Shown: piece after piece, positions 1-9,162 of the stretch
Layout: every line of letters begins with the position of its first letter
Numbering within the stretch: position 1 is the first letter of the stretch
Assembly (NCBI GenBank): GCA_963823045.1
Contig: CAWGKA010000008.1
Coordinates: forward strand, 186,001-250,000
Source: JADLGL01 sp963823045
GTDB taxonomy: Bacteria > Pseudomonadota > Alphaproteobacteria > Rhizobiales > Kaistiaceae
DNA length: 64,000 bases
Direction of reading: 5' to 3'
The notes under the pieces: model-generated
The model's input: the letters and a program-made list of their open reading frames with translations, nothing else
Told to the model about the DNA's origin: nothing
Database searches by the model: none
Made by a program: the position numbers and the translations under genes

Positions 1-136
1 CGACCACGAATTCGCAGCCGGCAAGACCGGAGCGGATCATGTTGTTCACGGCGTTGCCGCCGGCGCCGCCGACACCGAAGACGGTGATCTTTGGCTTCAG
101 TTCTTGAATGTCCGGTGCTTTCAGATTGATCGACAT
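1..136 (-). CDS. ftsZ: cell division protein FtsZ, N-terminal end (runs off the window)
   Basis: FtsZ is the tubulin-like GTPase that polymerises into the division ring. Only the first 45 residues are inside the window. They begin MSINLKAPDIQELKPKITVF and continue into a glycine-rich segment (GVGGAGGNAVNNMI) that is the first nucleotide-binding loop of the FtsZ family. The gene is the last of the minus-strand division cluster seen here and follows ftsA after about 100 bases, the usual rhizobial arrangement. The identification is firm although most of the protein, including the T4 signature loop, lies outside the window. Confidence 0.95.
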   Translation of the reverse strand, partial: MSINLKAPDIQELKPKITVFGVGGAGGNAVNNMIRSGLAGCEFVV

Positions 137-236
137 TTGTCTTTCCTCGTCTCGACCCCTTCCGACCGTTCGCGACTACGGTCGTGCAATTCATTTTTGC
201 GGGCGCCGTCGCGCTGTCCCCTGCCCGCCTGACGCA

Positions 237-1559
237 CTAAAAACTGTCCCGCAACCAACGCCCGAACCGACCAAAACGACCGCCCGTTCCAGTGGCCCGA
301 TAGACTTCCTGCCGCCGGCTGACACGTTCGATGCCGCCGATCTGCGGATAGATCAGCATGCCGGCAGTTGTGGCATGCGCCGGCCCGCGGGCGATTTCCG
401 GCAGACCGGAAACGCCGAGCGGCCGTCCGAGCCTGACATTGCGCGCCAGAATGCGGCGAGCGGCTTCGGTCATGCCGTTGAGCTGGCTGGCGCCGCCTGT
501 GAGAACGATGCGGCGTCCAACCAGAGCTGAGAAACCCGAATCATTGAGGCGATCGCGCACCAGCTCGAGCGTCTCCTCGACGCGAGCCCGGATGACGCGA
601 TTGAGCACCGAGCGCGGCATGCGGTTCGGCGTTTCGCGGTCTTCGTCGCCGAGCGGCGGCACAAGGATCAGCTCGGCCTCGTCGGAAGCGTTGGCGAGCG
701 CGCTGCCGTTCAGAACTTTCAGCCGCTCGGCCGCCTCGACGCTGGTGGAAAGTCCGCGCGCGATGTCGAGCGTGATGTGGTGACCGCCGATCGCGATCCC
801 ATCGGTGTGGATGAACTGGCCATCGAGGAATACGGCCATGGTCGTCGTCGCAGCGCCGAGGTCGACAACGACGACGCCGAGCTCGGCCTCGTCATCGACG
901 AGCGTCGACAGGCCGCTGGCATAGGCGCTGGAGACCGTCGTGCCGATCGAGAGATGACAGCGATTGATGCACAGTTCGAGATTGTCGATCGGCGCTTCGT
1001 CGGCAGTGACGACATGCATGTCGACGCCGAGCTGCTGCCCCATCATGCCGCGCGGATCCTTGATGCCGCGATGGCCGTCGAGGCCGTAGCCGATGGGCAG
1101 CGAGTGAATGATCTCGCGTCCGTCCTGAACCGAATGCGCCCTGCCCGCCGCGAGCACGCGGCCGATATCGGTGGTCGTGACCTCCGGACCGGAGACATTG
1201 ACGGTTGCCGAGAATGTGTCGCTCGACGGACGGCCGCAGGAGATGTTGACGATCAGCTGGTCGATCGTCATCCGCGCCATCCGTTCAGCGGAATCTACCG
1301 CCAGGCGGATCGAGCGCTCGGCCGCGTCGAGATCGATGATGACGCCAGACTTGACGCCCCGCGCCCGCTGGTGCCCGAAGCCGAGAACCTGCACATCATG
1401 TGTCCGGCCCGGGATGGCTTCACCGGCCTGCTTCGGCGTCAGCTTGGCAATGACGCAGGTGAATTTGGATGAGCCGATATCGAGCACGCTGACAACGGTG
1501 CTGCGTCCGGGCACGGCGTGGCCCTTACGGGAATTATCGAAGACACCGAGGAGCTTCAT
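237..1559 (-). CDS. ftsA: cell division protein FtsA, actin-like membrane tether of FtsZ
   Basis: FtsA is an actin-like ATPase that anchors FtsZ filaments to the inner membrane and recruits later division proteins. The 440-residue product has the phosphate-1 motif near residue 25 (SVLDIGSSKFTCVIAK), the inserted 1C domain after about residue 90, the phosphate-2 motif VVVVDLGAATTTMAVF around residue 220 and the adenosine motif VLTGGASQLNG around residue 350. The tail ends in GRFGRFGRWLRDSF, an amphipathic membrane-targeting helix. Its ATG overlaps the ftsQ stop codon (ATGA), so the two are probably translationally coupled. The reading frame is intact. Confidence 0.97.
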   Translation of the reverse strand: MKLLGVFDNSRKGHAVPGRSTVVSVLDIGSSKFTCVIAKLTPKQAGEAIPGRTHDVQVLGFGHQRARGVKSGVIIDLDAAERSIRLAVDSAERMARMTIDQLIVNISCGRPSSDTFSATVNVSGPEVTTTDIGRVLAAGRAHSVQDGREIIHSLPIGYGLDGHRGIKDPRGMMGQQLGVDMHVVTADEAPIDNLELCINRCHLSIGTTVSSAYASGLSTLVDDEAELGVVVVDLGAATTTMAVFLDGQFIHTDGIAIGGHHITLDIARGLSTSVEAAERLKVLNGSALANASDEAELILVPPLGDEDRETPNRMPRSVLNRVIRARVEETLELVRDRLNDSGFSALVGRRIVLTGGASQLNGMTEAARRILARNVRLGRPLGVSGLPEIARGPAHATTAGMLIYPQIGGIERVSRRQEVYRATGTGGRFGRFGRWLRDSF

Positions 1560-2479
1560 CAGTTGCCTCTCGCACGAGTGACGGCGGTTTGGACTTCTTC
1601 GAAACGGACCTCGTCGAGCGCCACGACGACGCGATCCGGCAGACGCAGATCGACGCTGAGAATGTCGCGCGAGAGAAGCTGCTGGCTCTGGTCGAGCGTC
1701 TCCAGCTGGATCAGCGCCGGCACCGGGTCTTCCTCCGGCAGCATGATGACGACGTCGTTGTTGAGCGTCAGATTCCAGCGCCGGTCGGAAACCAGCGTCG
1801 CCGCCTTCAGGCGCGAATGGATGTCGGGGAACTGCGCAATGAGGTCGAGGATCTCGGTCGCCTGCGACTGAGCACCCGCGCCGACCAGCATCGGCAGATC
1901 GCGATAACGCGGCGCGACATAGTCGCTAAGGACGTTGCCGGCAGCGTCTATCACCGCCACCTGGCCGTCGCGCTGCCAAAGAACGAAGGGCTCACGCTCC
2001 GTGATCTCGACCTCGAGGGAGTCGGGATAGACCTTGCGGATAGTGGCGCTCGCGACCCAGGGGAGTTGCTCGATGCGCTCGCGCGCGGCGTTGACGTCGA
2101 ACGTCACCATCGACGCGTGTTCAGGAATGGCGAGGCTGTTGAGAACGTCGAGTTCGGCCGTCTCGCTCTGGCCGCTGATGCGGATGGCGTCGATCTTCAG
2201 TCCCGCGGCCGCCGTGAGATTGCCGAACAGCGCGCCGACATGATTGCCGGCGACGACGCCATAGACGCCCACGATGAGCAGAAGCGTGAGAAACGCCTTG
2301 ACGCCAAAGCGGCGCGGCAGCGCGATATCAATGCGGCCAAGGAAGCGCGCCGGCCGCCGCAGCGGCCGCGGCAGGACGAAATCGGGCACGGGCACGCGGA
2401 GCCGGACCGGCTCTTCGGCTTGGTAGCCCCTCAGAATGATCGCCCCTACCGATCGCAAGACGCGTCCTCCACCATCCAA
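1559..2479 (-). CDS. ftsQ: cell division protein FtsQ
   Basis: FtsQ is the bitopic divisome protein that links early cytoplasmic and late periplasmic division proteins. The 306-residue product has an arginine-rich cytoplasmic N-terminus, one transmembrane helix around residues 60-80 (AFLTLLLIVGVYGVVAG), a POTRA domain (starting near IDAIRISGQSETAELDVLNSL) and the FtsQ beta domain. The start used overlaps the end of ddl by 34 bases, which is long for this operon, so a start codon further in is possible. It lies between ddl and ftsA as in other rhizobia. Confidence 0.94.
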   Translation of the reverse strand: MDGGGRVLRSVGAIILRGYQAEEPVRLRVPVPDFVLPRPLRRPARFLGRIDIALPRRFGVKAFLTLLLIVGVYGVVAGNHVGALFGNLTAAAGLKIDAIRISGQSETAELDVLNSLAIPEHASMVTFDVNAARERIEQLPWVASATIRKVYPDSLEVEITEREPFVLWQRDGQVAVIDAAGNVLSDYVAPRYRDLPMLVGAGAQSQATEILDLIAQFPDIHSRLKAATLVSDRRWNLTLNNDVVIMLPEEDPVPALIQLETLDQSQQLLSRDILSVDLRLPDRVVVALDEVRFEEVQTAVTRARGN

Positions 2480-3399
2480 GCGACCAGCGAGGGGAAATCC
2501 ATTCCCGCATAGGCCGCCATATCCGGCACGAGCGATGTCGGCGTCATTCCCGGCTGGGTATTGACTTCAAGGCAGATGAGTTCGCCCGACCCGTCGGCAC
2601 GTTCATCGAACCTGAAGTCAGCGCGGCTGACTCCTCGGCACCCGAGTGCCTGATGAGCTCGTCGGGTAAGCATCCGTACATTTTGGTAAACAAGTGGTGA
2701 AATTTTTGCTGGCAGGACGTGAATTGATCCGCCCGGAGCGTACTTTGCGTCGTAATCGTAGAAGCGGGCGTCGGTAACGATCTCCAGGACATCGGTCGGC
2801 TCGTCGGCCACGACCGCGCAGGTAAGCTCACGGCCAGCAATGAAACGCTCCGCCATCAGCTCGTCGCCATATGTCCACTCCTCGGAAAGAAGCTGTGTCG
2901 CCGGCGCATTGGCGCCCTCGCGAACGATGACAACTCCGAGGCTCGACCCTTCTTGCACCGGCTTGATGACATAGGGCGGCGCCATCGGATGTTCGCGGGC
3001 GGCTTCTTCGCGCGTCACGGCGATGGACTCCGCGACGGGAACGCCGGCTGCCTCGAGGATCGTCTTGGCAAGAAGCTTGTGCATGGCGAGCGCCGAAGCG
3101 AGCACGCCGGAATGCGTGTAGGGAATCGCAAGAATCTCGAGGAGGCCCTGGATCGTCCCGTCCTCGCCGAAGGGTCCGTGCAGCGCATTGAAGGCAACGT
3201 CGGGCTTGAGCGCGGCCAAGACCGCGGCGACGTCACGGTCGACATCGACGCGTGAGACCCGATAGCCTTTTTGTTCCAATGCCTTCGCACAGTTTTCGCC
3301 ACTACTGAGTGAAATCTTGCGCTCTGACGACCAGCCGCCCATCAGCACCGCAACGTGCTTGCCTTGGCCGGATTCTGATTCGTCTGACGCAACCATCAT
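2446..3399 (-). CDS. ddl: D-alanine--D-alanine ligase
   Basis: The enzyme joins two D-alanines with ATP to give the dipeptide that MurF adds to the peptidoglycan precursor. The 317-residue ATP-grasp protein shows the N-terminal signature HVAVLMGGWSSERKISLSSG, the ATP-grasp loop PYVIKPVQEGSSLGV and the metal-binding C-terminal segment ICLEVNTQPGMTPTSLVPDMA. Length and layout fit the DdlB type of dcw clusters. It is separated from murB by about 330 non-coding bases, one of the few real gaps in the cluster. A local AT-richer stretch (2,640-2,740) sits inside an unbroken frame and looks harmless. Confidence 0.96.
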   Translation of the reverse strand: MMVASDESESGQGKHVAVLMGGWSSERKISLSSGENCAKALEQKGYRVSRVDVDRDVAAVLAALKPDVAFNALHGPFGEDGTIQGLLEILAIPYTHSGVLASALAMHKLLAKTILEAAGVPVAESIAVTREEAAREHPMAPPYVIKPVQEGSSLGVVIVREGANAPATQLLSEEWTYGDELMAERFIAGRELTCAVVADEPTDVLEIVTDARFYDYDAKYAPGGSIHVLPAKISPLVYQNVRMLTRRAHQALGCRGVSRADFRFDERADGSGELICLEVNTQPGMTPTSLVPDMAAYAGMDFPSLVAWMVEDASCDR

Positions 3400-3727
3400 C
3401 TGAGCGATAGCAGGCGATTGGGTAACGAATGGTTAACCATAGAAACGCGCGGCTTTCCGCCGTTTCAAAGGTGTCTGCGCGATGGCGCGTTAACGATTTG
3501 GGTGGTGCGAACCAGGGTGCAGCGGACGGGAATCACCAATCGCACAGGGCGCGCAGATGGGAGGCCTCTTGAACGGGTGTTCAGGGCTGATGCGACACAG
3601 GCTCGACGATGATTTCCGGCAAGTTATGCACAGCTAACGGCATCTCGATATTGGCGATCAGGCCGATGCTGCCCCAACCGTCCGCCCGCCACTTGGCGCT
3701 TCCGCCTGCAACCCGCCGTCCCCCGTA
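3400..3727. other. intergenic gap between murB and ddl
   Basis: About 330 bases separate ddl (transcribed leftward) from the end of murB. Short open frames exist on the plus strand, but their products are arginine-rich, lack a ribosome-binding site and resemble nothing I know. I see no convincing terminator. The stretch could hold an internal promoter for ddl-ftsQ-ftsA-ftsZ, but no sequence element proves it. Confidence 0.4.
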
Positions 3728-4708
3728 TCAGCTGCGGCCGAGGAAGGGCTCCACCGACTTGCCCGGAACGAACTCGCCAAGAATGCGGATCTCCCATTCG
3801 AGACGAACGCCGCTGGTCTCCAGCACGCGCGAACGCACCGTCTCGCCGAGGAGTTCGAGGTCATAGGCCGTCGCCATGCCGCGATTGATGAGGAAATTGC
3901 AGTGCATCGGCGAGACTTCGGCGTCGCCGATGAAAAGGCCGCGGCAGCCCGCAGCATCGACAAGTTCCCAGGCGCGGCGTTGGTTCGGCGTTCCCGGCGG
4001 ATCGGGATTCTTGAAGGTCGAGCCGCCGGTCTTCTCACGGATCGGCTGGACCGTTTCGCGGTGGTGCTGCACAGCCGCCATTGCCTCGGCGATCTCTTCA
4101 GGCGTCTCCGCCACGCCTTCGAACAGCGCCTCGGTGACGATGAAATCATCCGGCGCGGCGCTGTGGCGATAGGTGAAGCCGAGATCGGCATTGCTGAGGC
4201 GATGGCGAACGCCGTTGCGGTCGATCGCAATCGCCTCCACCAGGCGCTCGCGAATTTCCGCGCCATTGGCGCCGGCATTCATGCGCACTGCGCCACCGAC
4301 GGCGCCGGGTATGCCGTGAAAGAAGGCGAAGCCGCCGATGCCCTTTTCCTGCGCGAAAGCCGCCAGTCGCTTGTCGAGCACCGCCGCGCCTGAGCGGATG
4401 CGTTGATTCGGTTCCTCAGCCATTTGCCCAAAGCCCTTGGCCGACAGGCGAATCACGACGCCCGAGATGCCCCCATCACGGATCAAGAGGTTCGAACCGA
4501 CGCCGATCACCGTCACCGGAACCGACGCCGGCAAGGCCGCCAGAACGGCTGCGAGATCGTCCTCATCGGCGGGCTGAAACAACAGCTCGGCCGGACCACC
4601 GACGCGGAACCATGTGCCCGCGGCAAGCGGAGCGTCCGGCGTCAGCCGCCCGCGTGCGACAGCCGTGACGGCGGCAACAGCTTCGGCGGGGATGACCTTG
4701 TCAGGCAC
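3728..4708 (-). CDS. murB: UDP-N-acetylenolpyruvoylglucosamine reductase MurB
   Basis: MurB is the FAD enzyme that reduces enolpyruvyl-UDP-GlcNAc with NADPH to UDP-N-acetylmuramate in the cytoplasm. The 326-residue product shows WFRVGGPAELLFQPAD, the FAD-binding GVGSNLLIRDGGISGVVIRL, HGIPGAVGGAVRMNAGANG, the catalytic-serine segment GGSTFKNPDPPGTPNQ and the end motif AGCRGLFIGDAEVSPMHCNFL. I choose a GTG start (product begins with VPDKVIPAEAVAA read as Met) because the frame upstream of it encodes no MurB sequence and because the GTG overlaps the stop codon of the preceding amidotransferase by 8 bases. The frame is intact. Confidence 0.95.
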   Translation of the reverse strand: MPDKVIPAEAVAAVTAVARGRLTPDAPLAAGTWFRVGGPAELLFQPADEDDLAAVLAALPASVPVTVIGVGSNLLIRDGGISGVVIRLSAKGFGQMAEEPNQRIRSGAAVLDKRLAAFAQEKGIGGFAFFHGIPGAVGGAVRMNAGANGAEIRERLVEAIAIDRNGVRHRLSNADLGFTYRHSAAPDDFIVTEALFEGVAETPEEIAEAMAAVQHHRETVQPIREKTGGSTFKNPDPPGTPNQRRAWELVDAAGCRGLFIGDAEVSPMHCNFLINRGMATAYDLELLGETVRSRVLETSGVRLEWEIRILGEFVPGKSVEPFLGRS

Positions 4709-5426
4709 GCGCGCGATGCTCCGTCGCCTCAAGCCCGCGCAGCCAGTCGCCAAGGACGGCTCCACCGGCCTTTGCCGCCCGCTTGCCGTAGCGCCGCGTG
4801 TTGGCCCGGATCGTGTCAGCGGGCGATGCCGGCGCCGCCAAGTTCGACACGATGGCCGATCAGCCATTGCTCGATATGCGCTGGATCGACCTCGATATGG
4901 AACTGCAGCGCCAGGAGGTATCGCCGACGGCGAAGGCCTGATTGCGGCAGACATCCGTTTCCGCCAGCCGGGTCGCTCCTTCCGGCAGCGTCGCCAGATC
5001 GCCATGCCAATGCAGCACCGGCAGATCGGCGAGCGGCGCCAGGACGGACGCCCTGCCCTCATCGGTCAGCCGTACCGGCCCCCAGCCGATCTCCTTGGTC
5101 ACGCCCCGGCCCGACATGGCCGCCCAGGGCGACCGCGATGAGTTGCAGGCCGAGACAAATGCCGAGCGTAGCCCCACCCGATTCGAGGCGGGCGCGGATC
5201 GCTTCAATCTCATGCGCCAAGATGCGGGTAGTGCTCCGTCTCGTAGACGCCGATCGGACCGCCGAGGACGATCAAGAGATCTGCCGCTACCGCCTCATTG
5301 ACCGCGAACGCATCGACGCCGGCCTCGACGATAGAGAGGCGCGTAGCCGGCTTTGTCGAGGACCGGAGCGAACGTGCCGAGGTCTTCGAAGGGGACATGG
5401 CGATAGACGAGGCAGCGCTTCGCCAT
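4701..5426 (-). pseudogene. class I glutamine amidotransferase, interrupted by about five frameshifts
   Basis: Read across frames, the product begins MAKRCLVYRHVPFEDLGTFA and contains LLIVLGGPIGVYETEHYPHL, the nucleophile-elbow GICLGLQLIA with its cysteine, GVTKEIGWGPVRLTDEG, and FHIEVDPAHIEQWLIGH with the catalytic histidine and glutamate. This is the class I amidotransferase family often annotated as GMP-synthase-like; the acceptor substrate is unknown. The frame breaks near 5,340, 5,220, 5,110, 4,925 and 4,825. Its ATG overlaps the murC stop (ATGA) and its stop overlaps the murB start, so the operon architecture is that of a working gene. Either the gene decayed very recently or the breaks are sequencing errors, as suspected for its neighbours. 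Confidence 0.8.
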
Positions 5427-6848
5427 CACTTCCCGACGGCTTGCCTGTCGAACGCCGCCAATTCGCCCGGCAGCGCATTGGCCCATTGCGTGATGTTGCC
5501 GGCGCCAAGCAGGACGACGAAATCGCCCGGCGAGGCTTCGGCCGCGATCGTCTCGGCCAAGTGCTCCGGACCGCTGATGGCGCGCGCGTCGCGATGGCCG
5601 CGAAGGCGCATGCCCTCGACCAGCGCTTCGCTATCGATGCCGGGGATCGGCTGTTCGCCGGCCGCATAGACCGGCGCAACAAGGACCGTATCGGCTGCAT
5701 TGAACGCGGTGCAGAAGGAATCGAAGAGGTCGTGCAGCCGCGAATAGCGATGCGGCTGGACGACGGCGATCAGCTTCTTGTCGGTCCCGGCGCGCGCCGC
5801 CTTCAGCACGGCGGCGATCTCGACCGGATGGTGGCCGTAGTCGTCGAAAATCTGCACACCGTTCCAGGTGCCCGTGCGCGTGAAGCGGCGCTTGACGCCG
5901 GCGAAGGACGAAAGCCCGGAGCGGATCGCTTCACCGCCGATGCCGAGCTGATAGCGCCACGGCAATCGCCGCGGTCGCGTTCTGCACATTGTGCTCGCCC
6001 GGCATGGCGAGACTGATGTTGTCGATGCGCATGGCGTCGCCGCTGTTGCGGTCGTGAATGACGACGTTGAAGCGGCTGAATGCGCCCTCTGTGCGGAGGT
6101 CGGTGAAACGGACATCGGCCTGCGGATTGGCGCCATAGGTGATGATGCGCCGGTCCTCGATGCGGCCGATCAGGGCCTGCACCTCGGGATGATCGCCGCA
6201 CATCACGGCGAAACCATAGAACGGCACATTCTCGACGAACTGGCGGAAAGCATCGCGCACGTTGTCGAACGTGCCGTAGTGGTCGAGATGCTCCGGATCG
6301 ATATTGGTGACGACGGCGATGTCAGCCGGAAGTTTGACGAAGGTGCCGTCGGACTCGTCGGCCTCGACCACCATCCAATCGCCCGCGCCCATACGCGCAT
6401 TGGAGCCATAGGCGTTGATGATGCCGCCATTGATGACGGTCGGATCGAGACCGCCCGCATCGAGGAGCGCGGCGACGAGCGATGTCGTCGTCGTCTTGCC
6501 ATGGGTGCCGCCGACGGCGATCGCTGATTTCAGGCGCATCAGCTCCGCCAGCATCTCGGCACGGCGGACGACCGGCAGCAGACGCTCGCGCGCGGCCTTG
6601 AGTTCGGGATTGTCGCGCTTGATCGCGGAGGAGACGACCACGACTTCGGCGTCTCCGAGATTGGCGGCGGCGTGGCCGATGGCGACTTTGATGTGCTTCT
6701 CGCGAAGGCGCGCGACATTGGCGTTCTCGGCGACGTCCGAGCCCTGCACCGTGTAGCCGAGCGTCATCAGTGCCTCGGCTATGCCGCTCATGCCGATGCC
6801 GCCGATGCCGACGAAATGGATCGGCCCGAGATCGCGGGACATTTTCAT
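5426..6848 (-). CDS. murC: UDP-N-acetylmuramate--L-alanine ligase MurC (one frameshift in this sequence)
   Basis: MurC adds L-alanine to UDP-MurNAc using ATP, the first amino-acid step of the muropeptide. The N-terminal part shows IHFVGIGGIGMSGIAEALM (UDP-binding Rossmann start) and the ATP loop VGGTHGKTTTTSLVA. The central part includes VVEADESDGTFVKLPADIAVVTNIDPEHLDHYG. After NATAAIAVA the frame shifts near 5,958. Deleting one C there continues into YQLGIGGEAIR, FDDYGHHPVEIAAVLKAAR and VQPHRYSRL, all standard MurC. The restored length is 473 residues, as expected. Its start overlaps the murG stop. Since the gene is indispensable, I read the break as a consensus error. Confidence 0.93.
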
Positions 6849-7994
6849 GCGCCTGCTTCCTTCCCTTTCGGTTTCTCTGCGGCGCCGGCGGACTTTCGCT
6901 CGCCGTTCCGCGCCACTGATTCGATCAGATCCGCGAGCCGCTCGGCCCCATCCGCCGGAGCCGTGCCGGCCGCCGCCTTGGCAGCTTGCGCCAGCTTTTC
7001 CGGATGATCGAACAGATCTGTCATTGTCGCCGCCAATTGGCGGGCACCAAGCGTCTTCTCTTCATACACCCAACCGCCGCCGACGACCGCAAGCGTCTCG
7101 GCATTGGCGCGCTGATCCTGGTCGATGGCACCGGGAAGCGGCACCAGAATCGCCGGGCGACCGATGACGCCGAGTTCGGACACGGTCGTCGCGCCGGAGC
7201 GCGAAATCACCAGATGGCTCGTCGCCATCATCATCGGTAGATTGGAGAAGAATGTGGCGCATTCGGCCTCGACGCCGAGGCCGCGATAAAGCGCCTCCAC
7301 CTCGGCGATATCCTCGGGCCGGCATTGCTGCACAATCGTGAGCCGGCCGAGGAGATCGGGCCGAAGATTGGAGATCGCCTTCGGCACGACGTCGGAAAGG
7401 AAGCGCGCTCCCTGGCTACCGCCAAAGACGAGCAGCCGGATCGGCCCTTCCGGCACCGGAGGGTCATAGGGAACGGCCGCCGCATCGCGCACGGCCGGCC
7501 GTACCGGATTGCCGGTGAACTCAACCTTGGCGGTCAGATTTGGGCGACAGCTTCAACCGATCGCTCGCCGTGGCGATGCGTCGGGCGAACCGCGCCAGAA
7601 GTCTGTTGGCGCGACCGAGAACGGCGTTCTGATCGTGGATGATGGTCGGCACGCCAAGGAGCGTCGCGGCCATGATCGGGGGCACCGTCGGGTAGCCGCC
7701 GAAACCGGCGGCCGCCGCCGGCCTGATCCTGCCGACGAGAAAGAGCGTACGCAGCACGCCCCAGGAAAGCTTCACCGCCGCACCAAGCTTGCCGAGGATA
7801 CCTCGGCCCGACGGCGTTGCCGACGGCACAATGTGGACGGCTGAGGCCGGAAAGTCGCTGCCATAGTCGCGAGCGCGGTGGTCGGTGGCGAGCTCGACAC
7901 GCCAGCCGCGTGCCTCCAGGACGGAAGCGACCGCCTGGGCCGGGAACAGATGCCCGCCCGTCCCGCCAGCGCAAAGGAGAATGGTTTTGGCCAT
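6845..7994 (-). CDS. murG: MurG, lipid II-forming N-acetylglucosaminyltransferase (one frameshift in this sequence)
   Basis: MurG transfers GlcNAc onto lipid I at the inner face of the membrane to make lipid II. The N-terminal half has ILLCAGGTGGHLFPAQAVA (the GGTGGH loop) and GFGGYPTVPPIMAA. The C-terminal half has LLVFGGSQGARFLSDVVP, a G-loop and LVISRSGATTVSELGVIGRPAILVPLPGAIDQDQRANA, the UDP-GlcNAc pocket. The two halves lie in different frames. Near 7,540 an extra A in a run of three breaks the frame, and removing it gives LSPNLTAKVEFTGNPVRPAV, which joins them. The restored protein has 382 residues. It is flanked by ftsW and murC in the cluster. Confidence 0.93.
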
Positions 7995-8001
7995 CGGCCG
8001 C

Positions 8002-9162
8002 TCAGGCGAGGTCGGGGACGCCCCTGGCGAAGACGCGTCTCCGGCTGCGCACAGTGCCGGGGCTCCGGCGCGTCAACGCAAGGACCAATCCCATGCCGAT
8101 GGCGATCGCGAACATCGACGAGCCACCATAGGAAACGAACGGGAGCGTCATGCCCTTTGACGGCATCAGGTTGAGATTGACCGCCATGTTGATCACCGAC
8201 TGGACGCCGAACTGGATGATGAGGCCGGCCGCCGCCACCTTGGCGAACGGATCCTCGATCTTAAGGCTCCGCGACAAACCGCGGACGACAACAAAGGCGA
8301 AGACCGTAACCAGGGCAAGGCAGACGATGATGCCGAACTCCTCACCTGCGACAGCGAAAATGTAGTCGGTGTGGGCGTCGGGCAGTACGCGCTTCACGGT
8401 GCCCTCGCCCGGGCCAACACCAAGCCAGCCGCCATTGACGAAGGCGTTCAGCGCCGTGTCGATTTGATAGGTGTCGCCGGCGGCCGGATTGAGGAACTGG
8501 TCGATGCGCACCGCAACATGCGGGATCGTCGAATAGGCGGCGAAGACACCCACCGCGGCACAGCCCGCGATGACGAAGATCCACATCCACGGCATGCCGG
8601 CAAGGAAGAACACCGCGCCCCAGGACACGCTGGTGAGGATCGTCTGGCCAAAGTCAGGCTGGAGGATGAGGAGACCGGCGACGAGCACCAGCAGCATCGT
8701 GGCCATGAAGGCGCCGGGAACCTCGGCGTTCCGCCCCTTTTCGGTGAAGAGCCAGGCGCAGACGATGACGAAGGCCGGCTTGAGGAATTCCGATGGCTGC
8801 AGCGAGAATCCGGCAACGTCGATCCAACGCCTCGAACCGTTGACCTCGACGCCGATCACCATGGTCAGCATCAACAGGCCGATCATACCGGCGAGCATGA
8901 TGAGCGAGAGGCGGCGCGCCAGGCGCGGCGTCAGGAACGACGTCCCGATCAGCAGGCCGATCGTCGGGATGAGGAAGATCAGGTGCCGTTTCACGAAGTG
9001 GAAGCTGTCGTCATAGCCGAGGCGCTCCGCCACGGCCGGGCTGCCGGACAACGACAGGACGACGCCCGCGACCAGCAGGATGACGAGGGATGTGAGAAGG
9101 GGTTTGTCGACCGTCCACCACCATTCGGTGAACGCACTGCGGTCGGCGCGACTGACGCTCAA
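8002..9162 (-). CDS. ftsW: FtsW, SEDS-family septal peptidoglycan glycosyltransferase
   Basis: FtsW is the multispanning glycan polymerase of the septum that works with the class B PBP FtsI. The 386-residue product has about ten hydrophobic segments and the SEDS signatures SLQPSEFLKPAFVIV and PFVSYGGSSMFAIAIGMGL near the C-terminus. The N-terminal cytoplasmic stretch (SVSRADRSAFTEWWWTVDKP) is typical of alphaproteobacteria. The gene overlaps the end of murD by 4 bases and is followed 7 bases on by murG. The frame is intact. Confidence 0.96.
   Translation of the reverse strand: MSVSRADRSAFTEWWWTVDKPLLTSLVILLVAGVVLSLSGSPAVAERLGYDDSFHFVKRHLIFLIPTIGLLIGTSFLTPRLARRLSLIMLAGMIGLLMLTMVIGVEVNGSRRWIDVAGFSLQPSEFLKPAFVIVCAWLFTEKGRNAEVPGAFMATMLLVLVAGLLILQPDFGQTILTSVSWGAVFFLAGMPWMWIFVIAGCAAVGVFAAYSTIPHVAVRIDQFLNPAAGDTYQIDTALNAFVNGGWLGVGPGEGTVKRVLPDAHTDYIFAVAGEEFGIIVCLALVTVFAFVVVRGLSRSLKIEDPFAKVAAAGLIIQFGVQSVINMAVNLNLMPSKGMTLPFVSYGGSSMFAIAIGMGLVLALTRRSPGTVRSRRRVFARGVPDLA

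Noticed and set aside
4403..6016. A 537-residue plus-strand frame opposite murB, the amidotransferase and murC
   Set aside because: Composition is that of a shadow frame, and the minus strand has recognisable enzymes throughout.
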